A stretch of DNA of 64,000 bases, from the NCBI GenBank assembly GCA_021234155.1, contig JAJEKV010000047.1, positions 6,973,071-7,037,070 on the forward strand, given 5' to 3'. This document shows positions 23,083-33,186 of the stretch, one piece after another. The stretch's first letter is position 1. Every line of letters begins with the position of its first letter. The translations under genes were made by a program, and so were the position numbers. A model generated the notes under the pieces. It worked only from the letters and a program-made list of their open reading frames with translations, was not told the origin of the DNA and searched no databases. This DNA is from Isoetes taiwanensis. Its lineage: Eukaryota > Streptophyta > Lycopodiopsida > Isoetales > Isoetaceae.

Positions 23083-26000
23083 TAAGAGTATGTATTAATA
23101 TATAAAAATTTACATAGGATATCCCCAAATGGGATTGATGGAAAGAATTATCACAAAGCGGATATAACTCGTAAGTGTCAAGGATTGTACTAAAAACTAC
23201 CACTCCAATCTTCCCTACCCCTGGATTACTATAGGAAAAACCATCTTCATCCAGGCTTAGATACTATATGGAGTTAGCAGCCAATTCCAAGCAACAAGAA
23301 CTTAGGAGAAAACCCGCTGAAGACGAAGATCCTCCATCCAACATCCTGATAGGTGTCGGACAGGTCATAAACCCTTACTGCACACTGCTTAAATCCAGAT
23401 CCCAGTTACATTTGAAAAATGAATAGAATCCCCTTATACCGCCAATTCTATCCAAGTTCTTGTTATAATTGCGGCCAAACTTCTGTGGTGGGCCAAGGCC
23501 ATGAGGGCTACCTCCATGTTGAAGCTCATTACGAATCCTTATTCTTGGCGGTCGGTCCTCCAAGAGCTACACCACATCGGTGTTTCCAAATACACCACAA
23601 TGATATATTGGTTAAAGTGAGTTGAATAATATCGCACCTATATTTGGCTAGAATGGCGGCCATGATAGCCGACACACATCAGTAGCCCAATAATTGGACA
23701 AACCCACCTCTCCAAGTCTCCTATAATGGGACAAAAGAAAAAGATGATCCATTGTCTCGACGCTCCACATCCTAGAGGGCGGAGATCGTGTTGAACAACA
23801 CCCTTGTTCAATGACCATGTCATAGTGTATACACCTTCTTGTAGACTGATCCAACGAAAGAATTGGATCTTTTTGGAACATAAGGAGACCCAAGACTTTG
23901 TCAATAGACCCTTGGTTTTTACGCTTGATCTAATCCCAACCTGTCTGCTGACCTTTAATGGGACTGTGGCATTAGCAATCCATACAACGTTTTGACTTTT
24001 ATATTACGCCCCATCCCCACACAACCACCTATCTTCTTCCCCTACAATACCGGAGACCGTATTGACATTCACCATAATCTTCCTAAAGACCTTCCTATCA
24101 CCTTCCCCACACACGGAACTAGAGCTTTAAATCTTGTCCAAGTAATCCATCTATCATTTTCCCCAAGCGCCCAACCTTACAATTCACGCAACACGCCATT
24201 TAGTAAACACTCGAGGGTGTACAAGTGCAAGAGGGGGCGCATCCCTCTCCCAAATCCTAGTGTTCCAAAATATACTCAGCCCCCCGCCTCCCAATGAGCA
24301 TACGCTATACTAAAGAGACTACGCACATCCCGCCAAGCTTCTAATATCTTCCTCATTCTTTGGGGAAGTACCTCGACCATTGAGAATTTATGAAAGTAGG
24401 AGCTAACCTCATCTCTAGGGGTGGAAGGTTTCCCCTTTATCTTACCCCTTTGAAGCCGATGCGCACAAAAGGCAATAGCTGGGGATGCATCCCTTGGATA
24501 GCCCTCGGACAAACTTATTTGCCGGAACCTTCCCACGGACCATTGGGTCTTTACATCCCAATCCCCCATCCTTCCTACTTGGCACATTTCGACCATGCAA
24601 CCCCAGCTATCTTCCCTCCCGGATGAATTTCTTAATGATTACTAATAACTGGTCATATATATATACAGCTACAATAGCCAGAGGAGTAATAAATATGAGT
24701 CGCATTAAGGATTGCATTGGCTACTGTCACTCTCCCCATAGTGGACAAGGACTTACAAGACCAGAGGTTTACCTTCTTTCGGATCCTTTCTATAATTGGC
24801 GCCCAAAGACCTTTTAGATTTTCTCCAAGGTTAAGTGGCATTCCCAACAGCTTAGTCGTCTCTGTAGCTGCCACTATATGATAATTCCATGCCCTGACCC
24901 TTGTATCAATGTCTTCTTCAAAAGGCCATATTACATCACATTTAGCGTGATTCAACCCAATCCCCGATATGGAGTAAAAAGAATTTAAAACCTGTTGAAA
25001 GGCAGGAAAACTCCCATCATCGTACCTTAAGAAAAGAAAGGTATCATCTGCATATTGCATAATAGTCAGATTTAGATTGGAACCTGGAAGAAGTAACCCA
25101 TTCAGCAATCCCCTCGTCATCAAGCTTTTCACCATACAGGTTAAGAGATATGCCATGATTATAAAAAGGTAAGGAGCAAGGGGACACCCCTGCCTAATCC
25201 CCTTTCTGAGCTCAAAGAGACCCGGTCGGTGACCATTAACGTAAGCATGTCGATGCCATCTTGTTCAAACCCATAACTAACTCTATAAAGTTTATTTCAA
25301 AGCCCATATGAGCCATCACATTTTTTAGCCCATTCCACCTAAGAGAGTCATAGGCTCTACGAAAATCCAGCTTCAGCATTACACAATTCTGGCGAGAAGA
25401 CTTGCACCAATGGAGCCCCTCTCTAGCTGCTAGATAGTTGTCCAAAATGTTCCTGCCTGGGAGAAAAGCTGATTGTTCACATCCAATCGAGGCCGGGTTA
25501 AGATTGGCTTCAACCGATTAGCAATGACCTTCATGATTACTTTGTACAACACATTGGTTAGTGCTATTGGTCTCCATTCATTAAGCACTTGGGGCTTATT
25601 GACTTTTGGAATCAAGGAGATAAATCCAGTTGCTAGGGCTGGGTGAAGGTATTTGACCGCCCATGCTCCCTTGATTGCAGCGGTGAAGAATGGCCCAAGT
25701 ATATCCCAGAATTCGACATAGAACTCTGGAGGGAACCCATCAGGTCCTGGCGACTTACCAGAAGCTAAAGAACACAGAGTCTTGTAGATTTCTACATCAC
25801 GAGGCTCTTGAAGTAGAAGTTTATTTTCTTCATCAGTCACTATCGGGCCTTGCCTCAAAGAGGGGAGCCACTCAGAGCATTGACTGTAATAGTCACTTGG
25901 GAGGGGATCTTCTTTGAACAACCCCTCATAACTGTCCCTGAAGAAGGATTTAATTTCTGCCTCTTCTTTAAGAACCACATTCTGATCATTAGTAACTGAA

Positions 26001-27166
26001 GTGATACTATTCTCAGCCAGCCTTGCTCCTGCCAATCTAAAAAAACATTTAGAGCTTTCATGATCAACCTCCGCATACCATTTGGTCTTAAATCTAATAG
26101 CGGCCCCTCGAGCCTCTTCCTCTTCTATCGCTTTTATTCTGACCTCTAGCTCTTCCTCAAGTGCCTGATTGACAATATTAAAGGGATCTAGAATCAAACC
26201 TTGTTTAACTTGTCGAACTTGGTTGTATAGGTCAACCTTAGTTTCCCGGAATTTGGTAGCCTGTAGTTTCCCCCACTTTTTTATCCAATCCTTCATATCG
26301 GCATTTTTCTTGATCCAGGATTTCATACTAGGAAGACCCTCTTCCCCTGACTGAGCTAACAGGTATTCTTTGAATGGTATACAAAAGAGATCCTTCCCTA
26401 GGAGCCCTGTATTGAATTTAAAGGGGACATTTCCTTTTCGTCTGGCAGAAGGAAGATCTTCAAATACTAGTTTTTGTGGGATATGATCTGACTGGGAAAA
26501 AGAAAGGTCCCCTTCCACATAGCACCGATCCATAAAGGGGGCCGACTTGTTGGCCACATAAAATCTGTCTAGCAGACAGTAAACTCTGTCCATTCCTTTT
26601 TGTTTATTAGACCATGAGTAGGGAGTATTCGATGGTGGGAGGAGAACGAAGCCACAATTGTTGAGAAGGGAATCCCACGCCAGTCGCTCCTCCCCCAAGA
26701 GGTTTCTATACAAGCCAATCTTTTGATCCCAAACATCCGTCATATTGAGGTCACCACCTAGTACCCAGTTGGCCACCGGCTGACTGATCACCCAATCCAT
26801 GATTTCCTTCCATAGAATGGCTCTTTCTGCAGGCTTATTTGTTGCATAAATATTAATCACTCCCCATTGAATCCCATCTGTATCAAATTGCACAGCTTGC
26901 CACCTTCCATCTGTCCCAGCATATTGCAGCTTACTAGTTAAACCCTTCCATAAAGTTCCCGTACCCCCTTTAGTGCCCCTGGCAGCACAGGTAAAAGAGG
27001 AATACTGGCTTCCTACCCAGGCACCTAAGGAACTGGCCTCGAAGTCAGGAAGTCTATGTTCCTGTATAAGTAGGATATCTGCGCTCATTGATCTCATTGC
27101 TGCTAAAACTCTAGCCCTCTTTAGAGGTCCCTTGATACCTCGAAGGTTCCACGAAATAATCTTCAT
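23047..27166 (-). mobile_element. L1-type LINE with poly(A) tail
   Basis: On the minus strand the order is endonuclease, reverse transcriptase, a degraded Cys/His 3' domain, then the poly(A) tail, seen as 31 T at 23047-23077. The 3' domain is visible as TMTWSLNKGVVQHDLRPLG followed by degraded sequence near 23.65-23.85 kb, resembling the zinc-binding RVT-associated domain. ORF2 starts at 27166. No ORF1 was recognised upstream, so the copy may be 5' truncated. Target-site duplications could not be identified. The poly(A) tail and the FYVEFWDILGPFF-type reverse transcriptase set it apart from the microsatellite-tailed LINEs elsewhere in the window. Confidence 0.85.
24653..27166 (-). pseudogene. 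LINE ORF2: endonuclease and reverse transcriptase, frameshifted
   Basis: The first 578 codons (27166-25430) contain an apurinic-type endonuclease (start MKIISWNLRGIKGPLKRARV, then LIQEHRL, GGDLNMT and the SDH-containing SFSQSDHIP) and the reverse transcriptase start (ASGKSPGPDGFPPEFYVEFW, later WRPIALTNVLYKVI). Near 25465 the frame shifts; the shifted frame continues FLPGRNILDNYLAAREGLHW. Near 25238 it shifts again, before GIRQGCPLAPYLF. The catalytic YADD box lies at about 25030-25060 in the third frame. Two frameshifts mean this copy cannot make an active enzyme. Confidence 0.88.
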
Positions 27167-27390
27167 GATTTTTCTATTTGAGTAGCATCATCCCCTATTA
27201 CGTACCCCTTATCATTTTTGGGATACCCAAACCCCTCCATACCCACATACCATAATTGAGATCCTACATACCCCAATTGAGACCGTGTGATCTTATAAGA
27301 AAATGCAAAGGTTGTAATAATTGAACCCTTATTTCTGTTACTAGTTGAGCCAGAGCTTATCCCCCCCTCAAACTTCCATGCACCTGACCC
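27167..27390. other. Short non-coding spacer
   Basis: Between the LINE ORF2 start and the 90-bp repeat. It may hold the LINE 5' leader. No ORF1 is visible. Confidence 0.3.
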
Positions 27391-27570
27391 CATAGCTATG
27401 TCCATATCCACGCCCCCCATTTGGGACCCTGCACTTATAAAAGGATGCAGAGGTTATCATGGTTGGACCCATGTTATTACCATAGCTATGTCCATACTCA
27501 CACCCCCCATTTGGGACCCTGTACTTATAAGAGGATGCAGAGGTTATCACGGTTAGACCCATGTTATTAC
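27391..27570. repeat. 90-bp tandem repeat, two copies
   Basis: CATAGCTATGTCCATA at about 27391 recurs at 27481. Each unit contains CCCCCCATTTGGGACCCTG, then CTTATAA(A/G)AGGATGCAG and AGACCCATGTTATTAC or a close variant. A decayed extra unit may lie to the left (about 27300-27390). Confidence 0.85.
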
Positions 27571-27867
27571 AGCAGTTCCAGTAGAGCATTTTCCCCAGCA
27601 AGAATTCCCATACAACTCCCCCCATTGCCATGCAATTCCCACTGCCCAGAGCCCAATGCCAGAGCCCATAGCCAAAACTCTTAAATGCAATCAAATTATA
27701 TCTATCATAGATCATCTGTTTTTGAAATGGATAACTATTACGTGTCTTAAATTCCCATCTTAAGACAACATCATAAACACATGTAATGTTATATATTCTG
27801 TAGTTCATGAGAGATTTGACAAAGAAAATACAATAACAGCCTAGTACATATTGAGCAACTATTAGGC

Positions 27868-28989
27868 TCAAAACAATGCAACCAGCCTCAGCTGGAAAAT
27901 GGACTGATATTCAACAGCACAGGCCCATAAGACAAATGGGCTAACACTGGGCTCAAAGCCATTACACAGAGAGTTGTAATCCCTTGTTACTATTAAACCA
28001 AATACCAAGCGATCTGATCCATGTTCAAACTTATATCCACAAGTCTGATACAGTCCAACACTGAAGCCTATCCAGTCTAAATTCCTGAACTTAGCATTAT
28101 TTCGAGATACTTCCCACAGTCTAATCTGTCCGCCTACAGGTCCTATTCCACCACTTCTTCGTAGAGGTGCCATCAATTGATTGGCCCGTGACAAAGAAGC
28201 TAGAAGATAGCCCACTTGCACAACCTTTCCAAGCCTTTCCATTTAATCTGGCCCGGTTCGAGCAACAAGCAAACATCTGACTTCAAAATACCAAAGGACA
28301 GTGCTTCGCCAAATTGCATTAGGACTAGCCATTGATTTTAAAACATATTTCAACTGTTTATAGGATCTATAGAATGGAGACAAACAAAAGTAACTGCAAG
28401 CAAAGTACTGACCGCTTATAAGAAATAAGGTTTCCACCACATAAACCATAGCTTTAATATCCTGCTTATCATATTTTCCAGGCTCCGCAATCTTCATCCC
28501 AAAACCAGGTAGGATATAATCAGACATCTTGACGTAAAGCCTGCTCCAGGTTATCCATTTACCCCAAGGATTCAAGGCTGCATTTACCAGGCCATTTGAG
28601 AGAACTTCGTAAATGCACATACCCTGTTTTGCAAGTGCCAGGAACGGTCTCCAGAGAAACCTCACAAAGGAACTCCATTGTTTCATACGGAATGGAAACA
28701 ACAGTTCCACTGTGGCTGCATCAATCAGGCCACAGGACATTAGTTCACAACTGCAAATATTCTGCTGTGCAACTACATGGGGTCGCCCTAACCCTCCGTG
28801 CTCAGATAGATTATGGCCAGCATCGTCATCATCCAGGTTCCTGTTGCTACCACCTTCAACTACTTCTGATCTAATCTTCCAAAAGAAAAACCTGTCTAGG
28901 AAACTCCATTCTTTAACACAGAATGGAAGCAAAAGCCCGACCATCATTGCATCTGCCAGGCCATGGGAAGCAAAACCACGAGAGCACAT
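27868..28989 (-). CDS. Unrecognised 1.1 kb open frame with one internal stop
   Basis: On the minus strand a single frame runs from an ATG at 28989 to a stop at 27868, broken only by a TAA at 28243-28245 (248 codons before, 124 after). Such length is unlikely by chance. The first half contains imperfect repeats: GFASHGLADAMMVGLLLPF, ELMSCGLIDAATVELLFPF and a third partial EVLSNGLVNAAL. A more even segment follows, with ILPGFGMKIAEPGKYDKQDI and, after the stop, GGIGPVGGQIRLWEVSRNNA. A donor-like AGCG/GTCAGTA near 28408 and an acceptor-like TCTATAG near 28367 would make part of the middle an intron. The stop would still have to be bypassed. I do not recognise the family. Its 5' end overlaps the likely 5' region of the plus-strand ACP gene. 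Confidence 0.5.
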
Positions 28990-29010
28990 GTTCTGCTCTG
29001 CACGTAACGG
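28560..29010. repeat. Imperfect direct repeats, about 130 bp unit
   Basis: Unit A (about 28885-29010) and unit B (about 28655-28785) share GGAACTCCATT/GAAACTCCATT, then a GAATGGAA block, a TTGCATC/CTGCATCA block followed by AGGCCA, and TTCTGCT near their ends. A third partial unit (about 28573-28640) carries CTGCATTTACCAGGCCA. They underlie the repeats in the minus-strand open frame. Confidence 0.65.
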
Positions 29011-29147
29011 GGACGGCCGTGGCGGCCGCCCTAACCCTAGCCGCTGCCGCTCCCTCGCATTTTACCAATGCCAACTTCTCAAACACATGCAGTTCTTTTT
29101 TGGTTAGAATCCATAATCTTTTATGTCCTTGAGTTTAAAATTTGCAG

Positions 29148-29763
29148 CTGAAATCGAACTTTATAAGTGAATTTGGACATAAAACGAGTCCATTATTTTG
29201 TTCTTCTAGGAGATCGGGCAAAAGACTCCAGCTCCTATGCACAATAGTAAGTGTCGAATTCCTTCAGTCTCTGCAAAGTTTATATTTTCCATCGATTTTA
29301 TTTTTTATTTTTTATTATTATAGGACTGCCCCTTTTTGTATCTTTTCAGCATAAATATGGATTTCTTTCGATTTTATAACTGGGATATCGGAAAGAAAGG
29401 TAATACATGTACCTTGATGCAGGCGGAACCATCAACATTAGAAACAGTCGGGAATGTAATTTCTAAACAACTATCTGTCAATCCTTCTTCGGTGACCCCG
29501 CCTTCAAAATTTGCAGATCTAGGCGCAGATTCTTTAGATACAGTGAGTTTACGATGTATAGATGTTTTGTTGAAGAATATTATGTAGGAATTAAATCCGT
29601 GGTGTTTATGATATGTTTGTTTGCAACTTAGGTGGAAATTATGATGAATCTAGAAGAGAGCTTCAAGATTAGTTTGGGAGCGGAGAGAGCCGAGAAGATT
29701 GTGACAGTGCAGGATGCTGTTAACATGATCCAAGAAGTAATCTCTTCATCACACAAGAAATAG
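29148..29763 (+). CDS. Plastid-type acyl carrier protein, copy 1 (first exon unresolved)
   Basis: Three exons are clear: 29148-29246, 29423-29542 and 29632-29763, all joined in phase 0 by GT-AG introns. The last two encode an 83-residue mature acyl carrier protein from AEPSTLETVGNVISKQLS to the stop. The 4'-phosphopantetheine serine is in GADSLDT, followed by VEIMMNLEESF in the next exon; this intron position is the one I know from plant ACP genes. The exon before it encodes a Ser/Lys/Arg-rich segment (TSPLFCSSRRSGKRLQLLC) like the end of a chloroplast transit peptide. Its acceptor is TTTGCAG at 29141-29147. The start codon must lie in an upstream exon, perhaps within 28.9-29.1 kb (an ATG frame from 28923 is Ala-rich), but this is not proven. 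Role: carrier of growing acyl chains in plastid fatty-acid synthesis. Confidence 0.85.
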
Positions 29764-30982
29764 AGTTCTCCTAAACTCTATGGGTTTTCAAGACCCATTT
29801 TGGGAGGTGTAAAAAGCCTTTGGAATAATAGTTTTATTCAAGTATTTGAGCATATAAAGTAAGGGGTTCTTGAAATTATTAAAAATTGACATTTGTAGAA
29901 GACTAGAATTGAGAGAACATATTATGTATATTTTTTCAATCTATTCACATGAATCGATCTACATATTTGGCTTGCATTTATTTTGTTTTAAACAAGTTGA
30001 TTCCAACAAACATACGCATGCAACGAATAATAATGGATGGCAATTTTCTTATGTTTTCAAGACCCATTTTGGAGGTATAAAAGTTTTTTGGAATAAAAAT
30101 TTTATCCAAATATTTGAGCATATAAAGCAAGGGGTTCTTGAAATTATAAAGAATTGACATGTATAGAAGATTAGAATTCGAGGAATGTATTATATAATTT
30201 ATCATTACATTCACATGAGTGGATCTACATATTTGGCTTGCATTTACTTTGTTTTGTACAAGATGATTCGAACAAAGATATGCATGCAAGCAATAGTAAT
30301 GGATGGCAAATTTCCTTCTTCTTTGTTTTAATACTAGAGTTGTTATTGGAACTATCCTGGGTTCATCCACCAGAATACCCACTACCAATAAACCCAGGTA
30401 TCTAACAAGAGAAATTTTCATTTCACAAGATACCACCACTTTTGAAATCTTCACTCGATTCTTTATGATCATGGAGAATTTCATGACCAATAGATTTACT
30501 AATACGTCGTGGCGATTGCCCAAACTGCATAGAATTCAACAGTTTTTACGTCAGGCCAGAATTGCATTCTCTAAACTTTCTAGCATAAGGGGGTCCAAAT
30601 GTTTCTAAAATTGAAAGTAATTGACGTTTTATGATAAAACATGTTGATTTGCATGTTTTCATATTTCGCTGCTATTAGATAATACTATATGAAGTCGTCA
30701 AACCATATTTAGCTCAAAAAGGTTGTTTGAGGTCGTAAATTGTTTCTCCTTTACTATAATAAGTTTTGACGTAAGGCTTGCGTCATAAGTTGTCAATTCT
30801 AAGAGCTATAATTCAATAATTTTTCGAAGTGTCCATATATCATGTTGATCCCAATTTTCATTAATGAAGATTCGACACATAATCCAGGATATAAATAGAA
30901 CTAAAATGGTTTAACTAAACTCATATATAAGCTTTATAAGGGCAATAAATGATGCATTCCATACATTTTACTTATATCTACA
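29764..30982. other. Non-coding part of duplication unit 1
   Basis: Downstream of the ACP stop, two internal segments resemble each other: TTCAAGACCCATTTTGGGAG near 29786 and a similar block near 30056, each followed by GAGCATATAAAG(C/T)AAGGGGT and later ACATATTTGGCTTGCATTTA. This gives a degenerate direct repeat of about 270 bp. No coding sequence is supported. Confidence 0.55.
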
Positions 30983-31010
30983 CTAGAAAAAGTGCCCAGC
31001 GTTGCTGGGC
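30983..31010 (-). other. Helitron family-2 3' terminus
   Basis: On the minus strand: hairpin GCCCAGC-AAC-GCTGGGC (31010 to 30994), seven bases, then CTAG at 30986-30983 followed by T. Same architecture as H1-H4, with a compensated base pair in the stem. The matching 5' TC end, which should lie at a higher coordinate, was not found, so the element's extent is unknown. Confidence 0.65.
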
Positions 31011-31334
31011 TGTCAATGGGAATATAATATAATGAGTTGAATACACAAACACGAACAACTGAACTAAAGTGTTTTTTGTGTATTCATGCTTGCGTTATGT
31101 TATTTGTATAATTTCATAGATGATACTTCCTTGCAGTGAGAAATTTTGCATTGATTGAGTTCAAAAGTTCGATTGGAATGGTTCATCTTAACATGGTTTC
31201 TAAGGTGCATTTCATGTTTTCATCATTCTAAGTGAGGATCTCTCTATTCAAAGGATCTAACAAAGACTTGATATTGGAATTCCTCTAGGATAGAAGGGTT
31301 CAATGAAGCGTGTTAACTTACCTTCATGTTTTCG

Positions 31335-31574
31335 GTAAGCATCCAAATTTATTCGTATGGGCAGGTCTCGTGTTCGAGACGGCCCAGAATCGCACTATGA
31401 ACTGTTGGGCATCAAATTCCACAGACGTAATGTAGAGTGGTTGGGAGCAGAGCCCAACCGAGCAATGTAGTGTGATGTGTGGTCACATGTCCAGTTGGAT
31501 GCTGCCTAGTGGCGTGACGTTAAAACAACTATCTGTCTATCTATCTATCTACTTATATATCTATCTATCTATAG
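31335..31574 (+). mobile_element. tRNA-related SINE candidate (copy in unit 1)
   Basis: A B-box-like TGTTCGAGAC sits at about 31371 in a promoter-like 5' part. The body runs to GTGACGTTAAAACAA at about 31516 and ends in a (CTAT)n tail. An A box is less clear (GGTAAGCATCC, about 31334). The 3' end resembles that of the window's microsatellite-tailed LINEs. The 5' limit is approximate. Confidence 0.6.
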
Positions 31575-32570
31575 TTCTAACTTCTACTAAGGAAATTAGA
31601 CCGGTGTTCATTTTTGAAGCTTAATTGATCTCGATAAATTAGTTAGAAACGCAAGCCTAAGTTTGTTTCAACCATTATATTTGACAAGTTTTCTTATTGG
31701 ACATGCGGCCCATGGTTGGGTATGCGACAATGTCAAAAATTATATCTCTGGAAAATCATCTCTGGAAGCCAATGTAAACTGCAACCAGTTCTTGCAAGCA
31801 TATTGCGGCATGTATTATCAAACGGCCAATAAGAGTATCCACTCCACATGTACCTAAAAATATATAAATAATTACCAACAAAGCACATGAAGTTAATTCC
31901 CCTTAAAGACTTTACAAAAAAGTTATATTATTTCATTCATAACGGAACGTTCAATGCTTTCATGCTACCACATAAACAACCATGTTGTATGTCACATCCT
32001 TGCTTGCGGACATTGAGACTTACACGCCAAGTTTCTTCATTTGACAAGGTAGGGGCATTTTCGAATGTTTGCAAAAGCTTGTAATAACATAAATGATATT
32101 CAACAATAAAGAAAAAAAAGTGGACAAGACTGTTCAAACACCTACGTAGCCATGAAATAACAATCCCAACAATTATGATTCTAGCAACTACCTGGGATTA
32201 CCGACACAAGCAGTCCCTTGGCATGCAAACCATACATCCCATCTTGGCAGTATGTAATTTCTTAGTAAAGCCAAGATGTAGCAAAGCACCAACAACACCG
32301 ATTCTATCAGATAAAAAAATGGCTCACCCTCAGAGTCGATGTGTAGCACTGCACTACAACATGGGAATTGATGTAACGTATGTCAGGGCCTTGCAATTTT
32401 GTGACGAAGTAGCACTATACCATTGTAGGAAAACTTGCAATACATTTTTGGGACTTTGTAACATTGCCACAACAACCACCTTGATTATGCTATGGCATGT
32501 TAGATATAAAACGGCTCTGGAACACCGAGTCTCATCTTTAAAGTGATGAAAGCTGTTATAAACACTCATA
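31575..32570. other. Non-coding remainder of unit 1
   Basis: No coding sequence is recognised. It repeats at 38507-39458 with small indels; a block at about 32205-32310 is shortened in unit 2. Confidence 0.5.
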
Positions 32571-32578
32571 ATTTGCAG

Positions 32579-33186
32579 CTGAAAACTTTATAAGTGAATT
32601 TGGACATAAAGCGAGTCCATTATTTTGTTCTTCTAGGATACCGGGCAAAAGACTCCAGCTCCTATGCACAATAGTAAGTGTCGGATTCCTTCAGTCTCTG
32701 CAAAGTTTATATTTTCCATCAATTTTTTTTTTTTAATTATTACAGGACTGCCCCTTTTTGTATCTTTTCTAGCATAAATATGGATTTCTTTCGATTTTAT
32801 GACTGGGATATGGGAAAGAAAGGTAATACATGTACCTTGATGCAGGCGGAACCATCAACATTAGAAACAGTATGGAATGTAATTTCTAAACAACTATCTG
32901 CCAATCCTTCTTCGGTGACCCCGTCTTCAAAATTTGCAGATCTAGGCACAGATTCTTTAGATACAGTGAGTTTACGATGTATAGATGTTCTGTTGAAGAA
33001 TATTATGTAGGAATTAAATCCGTGGTGTTTATGATATGTTTGTTTGCAACGTAGGTGGAAATTATGATGAATCTAGAAGAGAGCTTCAAGACTAGTTTGG
33101 GAGGGGAGAGAGCCGAGAAGATTGTGACAGTGCAGGATGCTGTTAATATGATCCAAGAAGTAATCTCTTCATCGCACAAGAAATAG
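32579..33186 (+). pseudogene. Acyl carrier protein, copy 2, 5'-truncated
   Basis: Exons 32846-32965 and 33055-33186 remain open and encode an 83-residue ACP still carrying the DSL serine (here GTDSLDT). It differs from copy 1 by, for example, Trp for Gly in the first helix (TVWNV), and Ala-to-Thr beside DSL. The preceding exon (32579-32673) lacks four bases present in copy 1. In the copy 1 phase it therefore reads CTG AAA ACT TTA TAA, a stop. The duplication also starts at the intron acceptor, so no first exon or promoter came along. It could be expressed only as alternative 3' exons of copy 1 or from a new start; a pseudogene is more likely. Confidence 0.75.

Larger units (their letters stand above)
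29141..32570. repeat. Tandem duplication, unit 1 (3.43 kb)
   Basis: The unit runs from the intron acceptor before an ACP exon to a breakpoint at CACTCATA. It is repeated from 32571 with high identity. It contains the ACP exons, a Helitron family-2 3' end (30983) and a SINE. The junction joins CACTCATA directly to ATTTGCAGCTGAAA, whereas unit 2 ends CACTCATAACTATG. The shared sequence at the break is at most one or two A/T bases. Confidence 0.85.

Noticed and set aside
23992-24817. Plus-strand open frames inside the L1 element
   Set aside because: They are antisense to the LINE 3' coding part and show no independent features.
28613-29107. 164-codon plus-strand frame as the ACP transit peptide
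   Set aside because: It contains the repeated units that are better explained by the longer minus-strand frame, is too long for a transit peptide, and no donor joins it clearly to the exon at 29148.
31530-31574. CRISPR-like array from the (CTAT)n and neighbouring repeats
   Set aside because: It is a plain microsatellite tail; there are no spaced repeats with unique spacers anywhere in the window.
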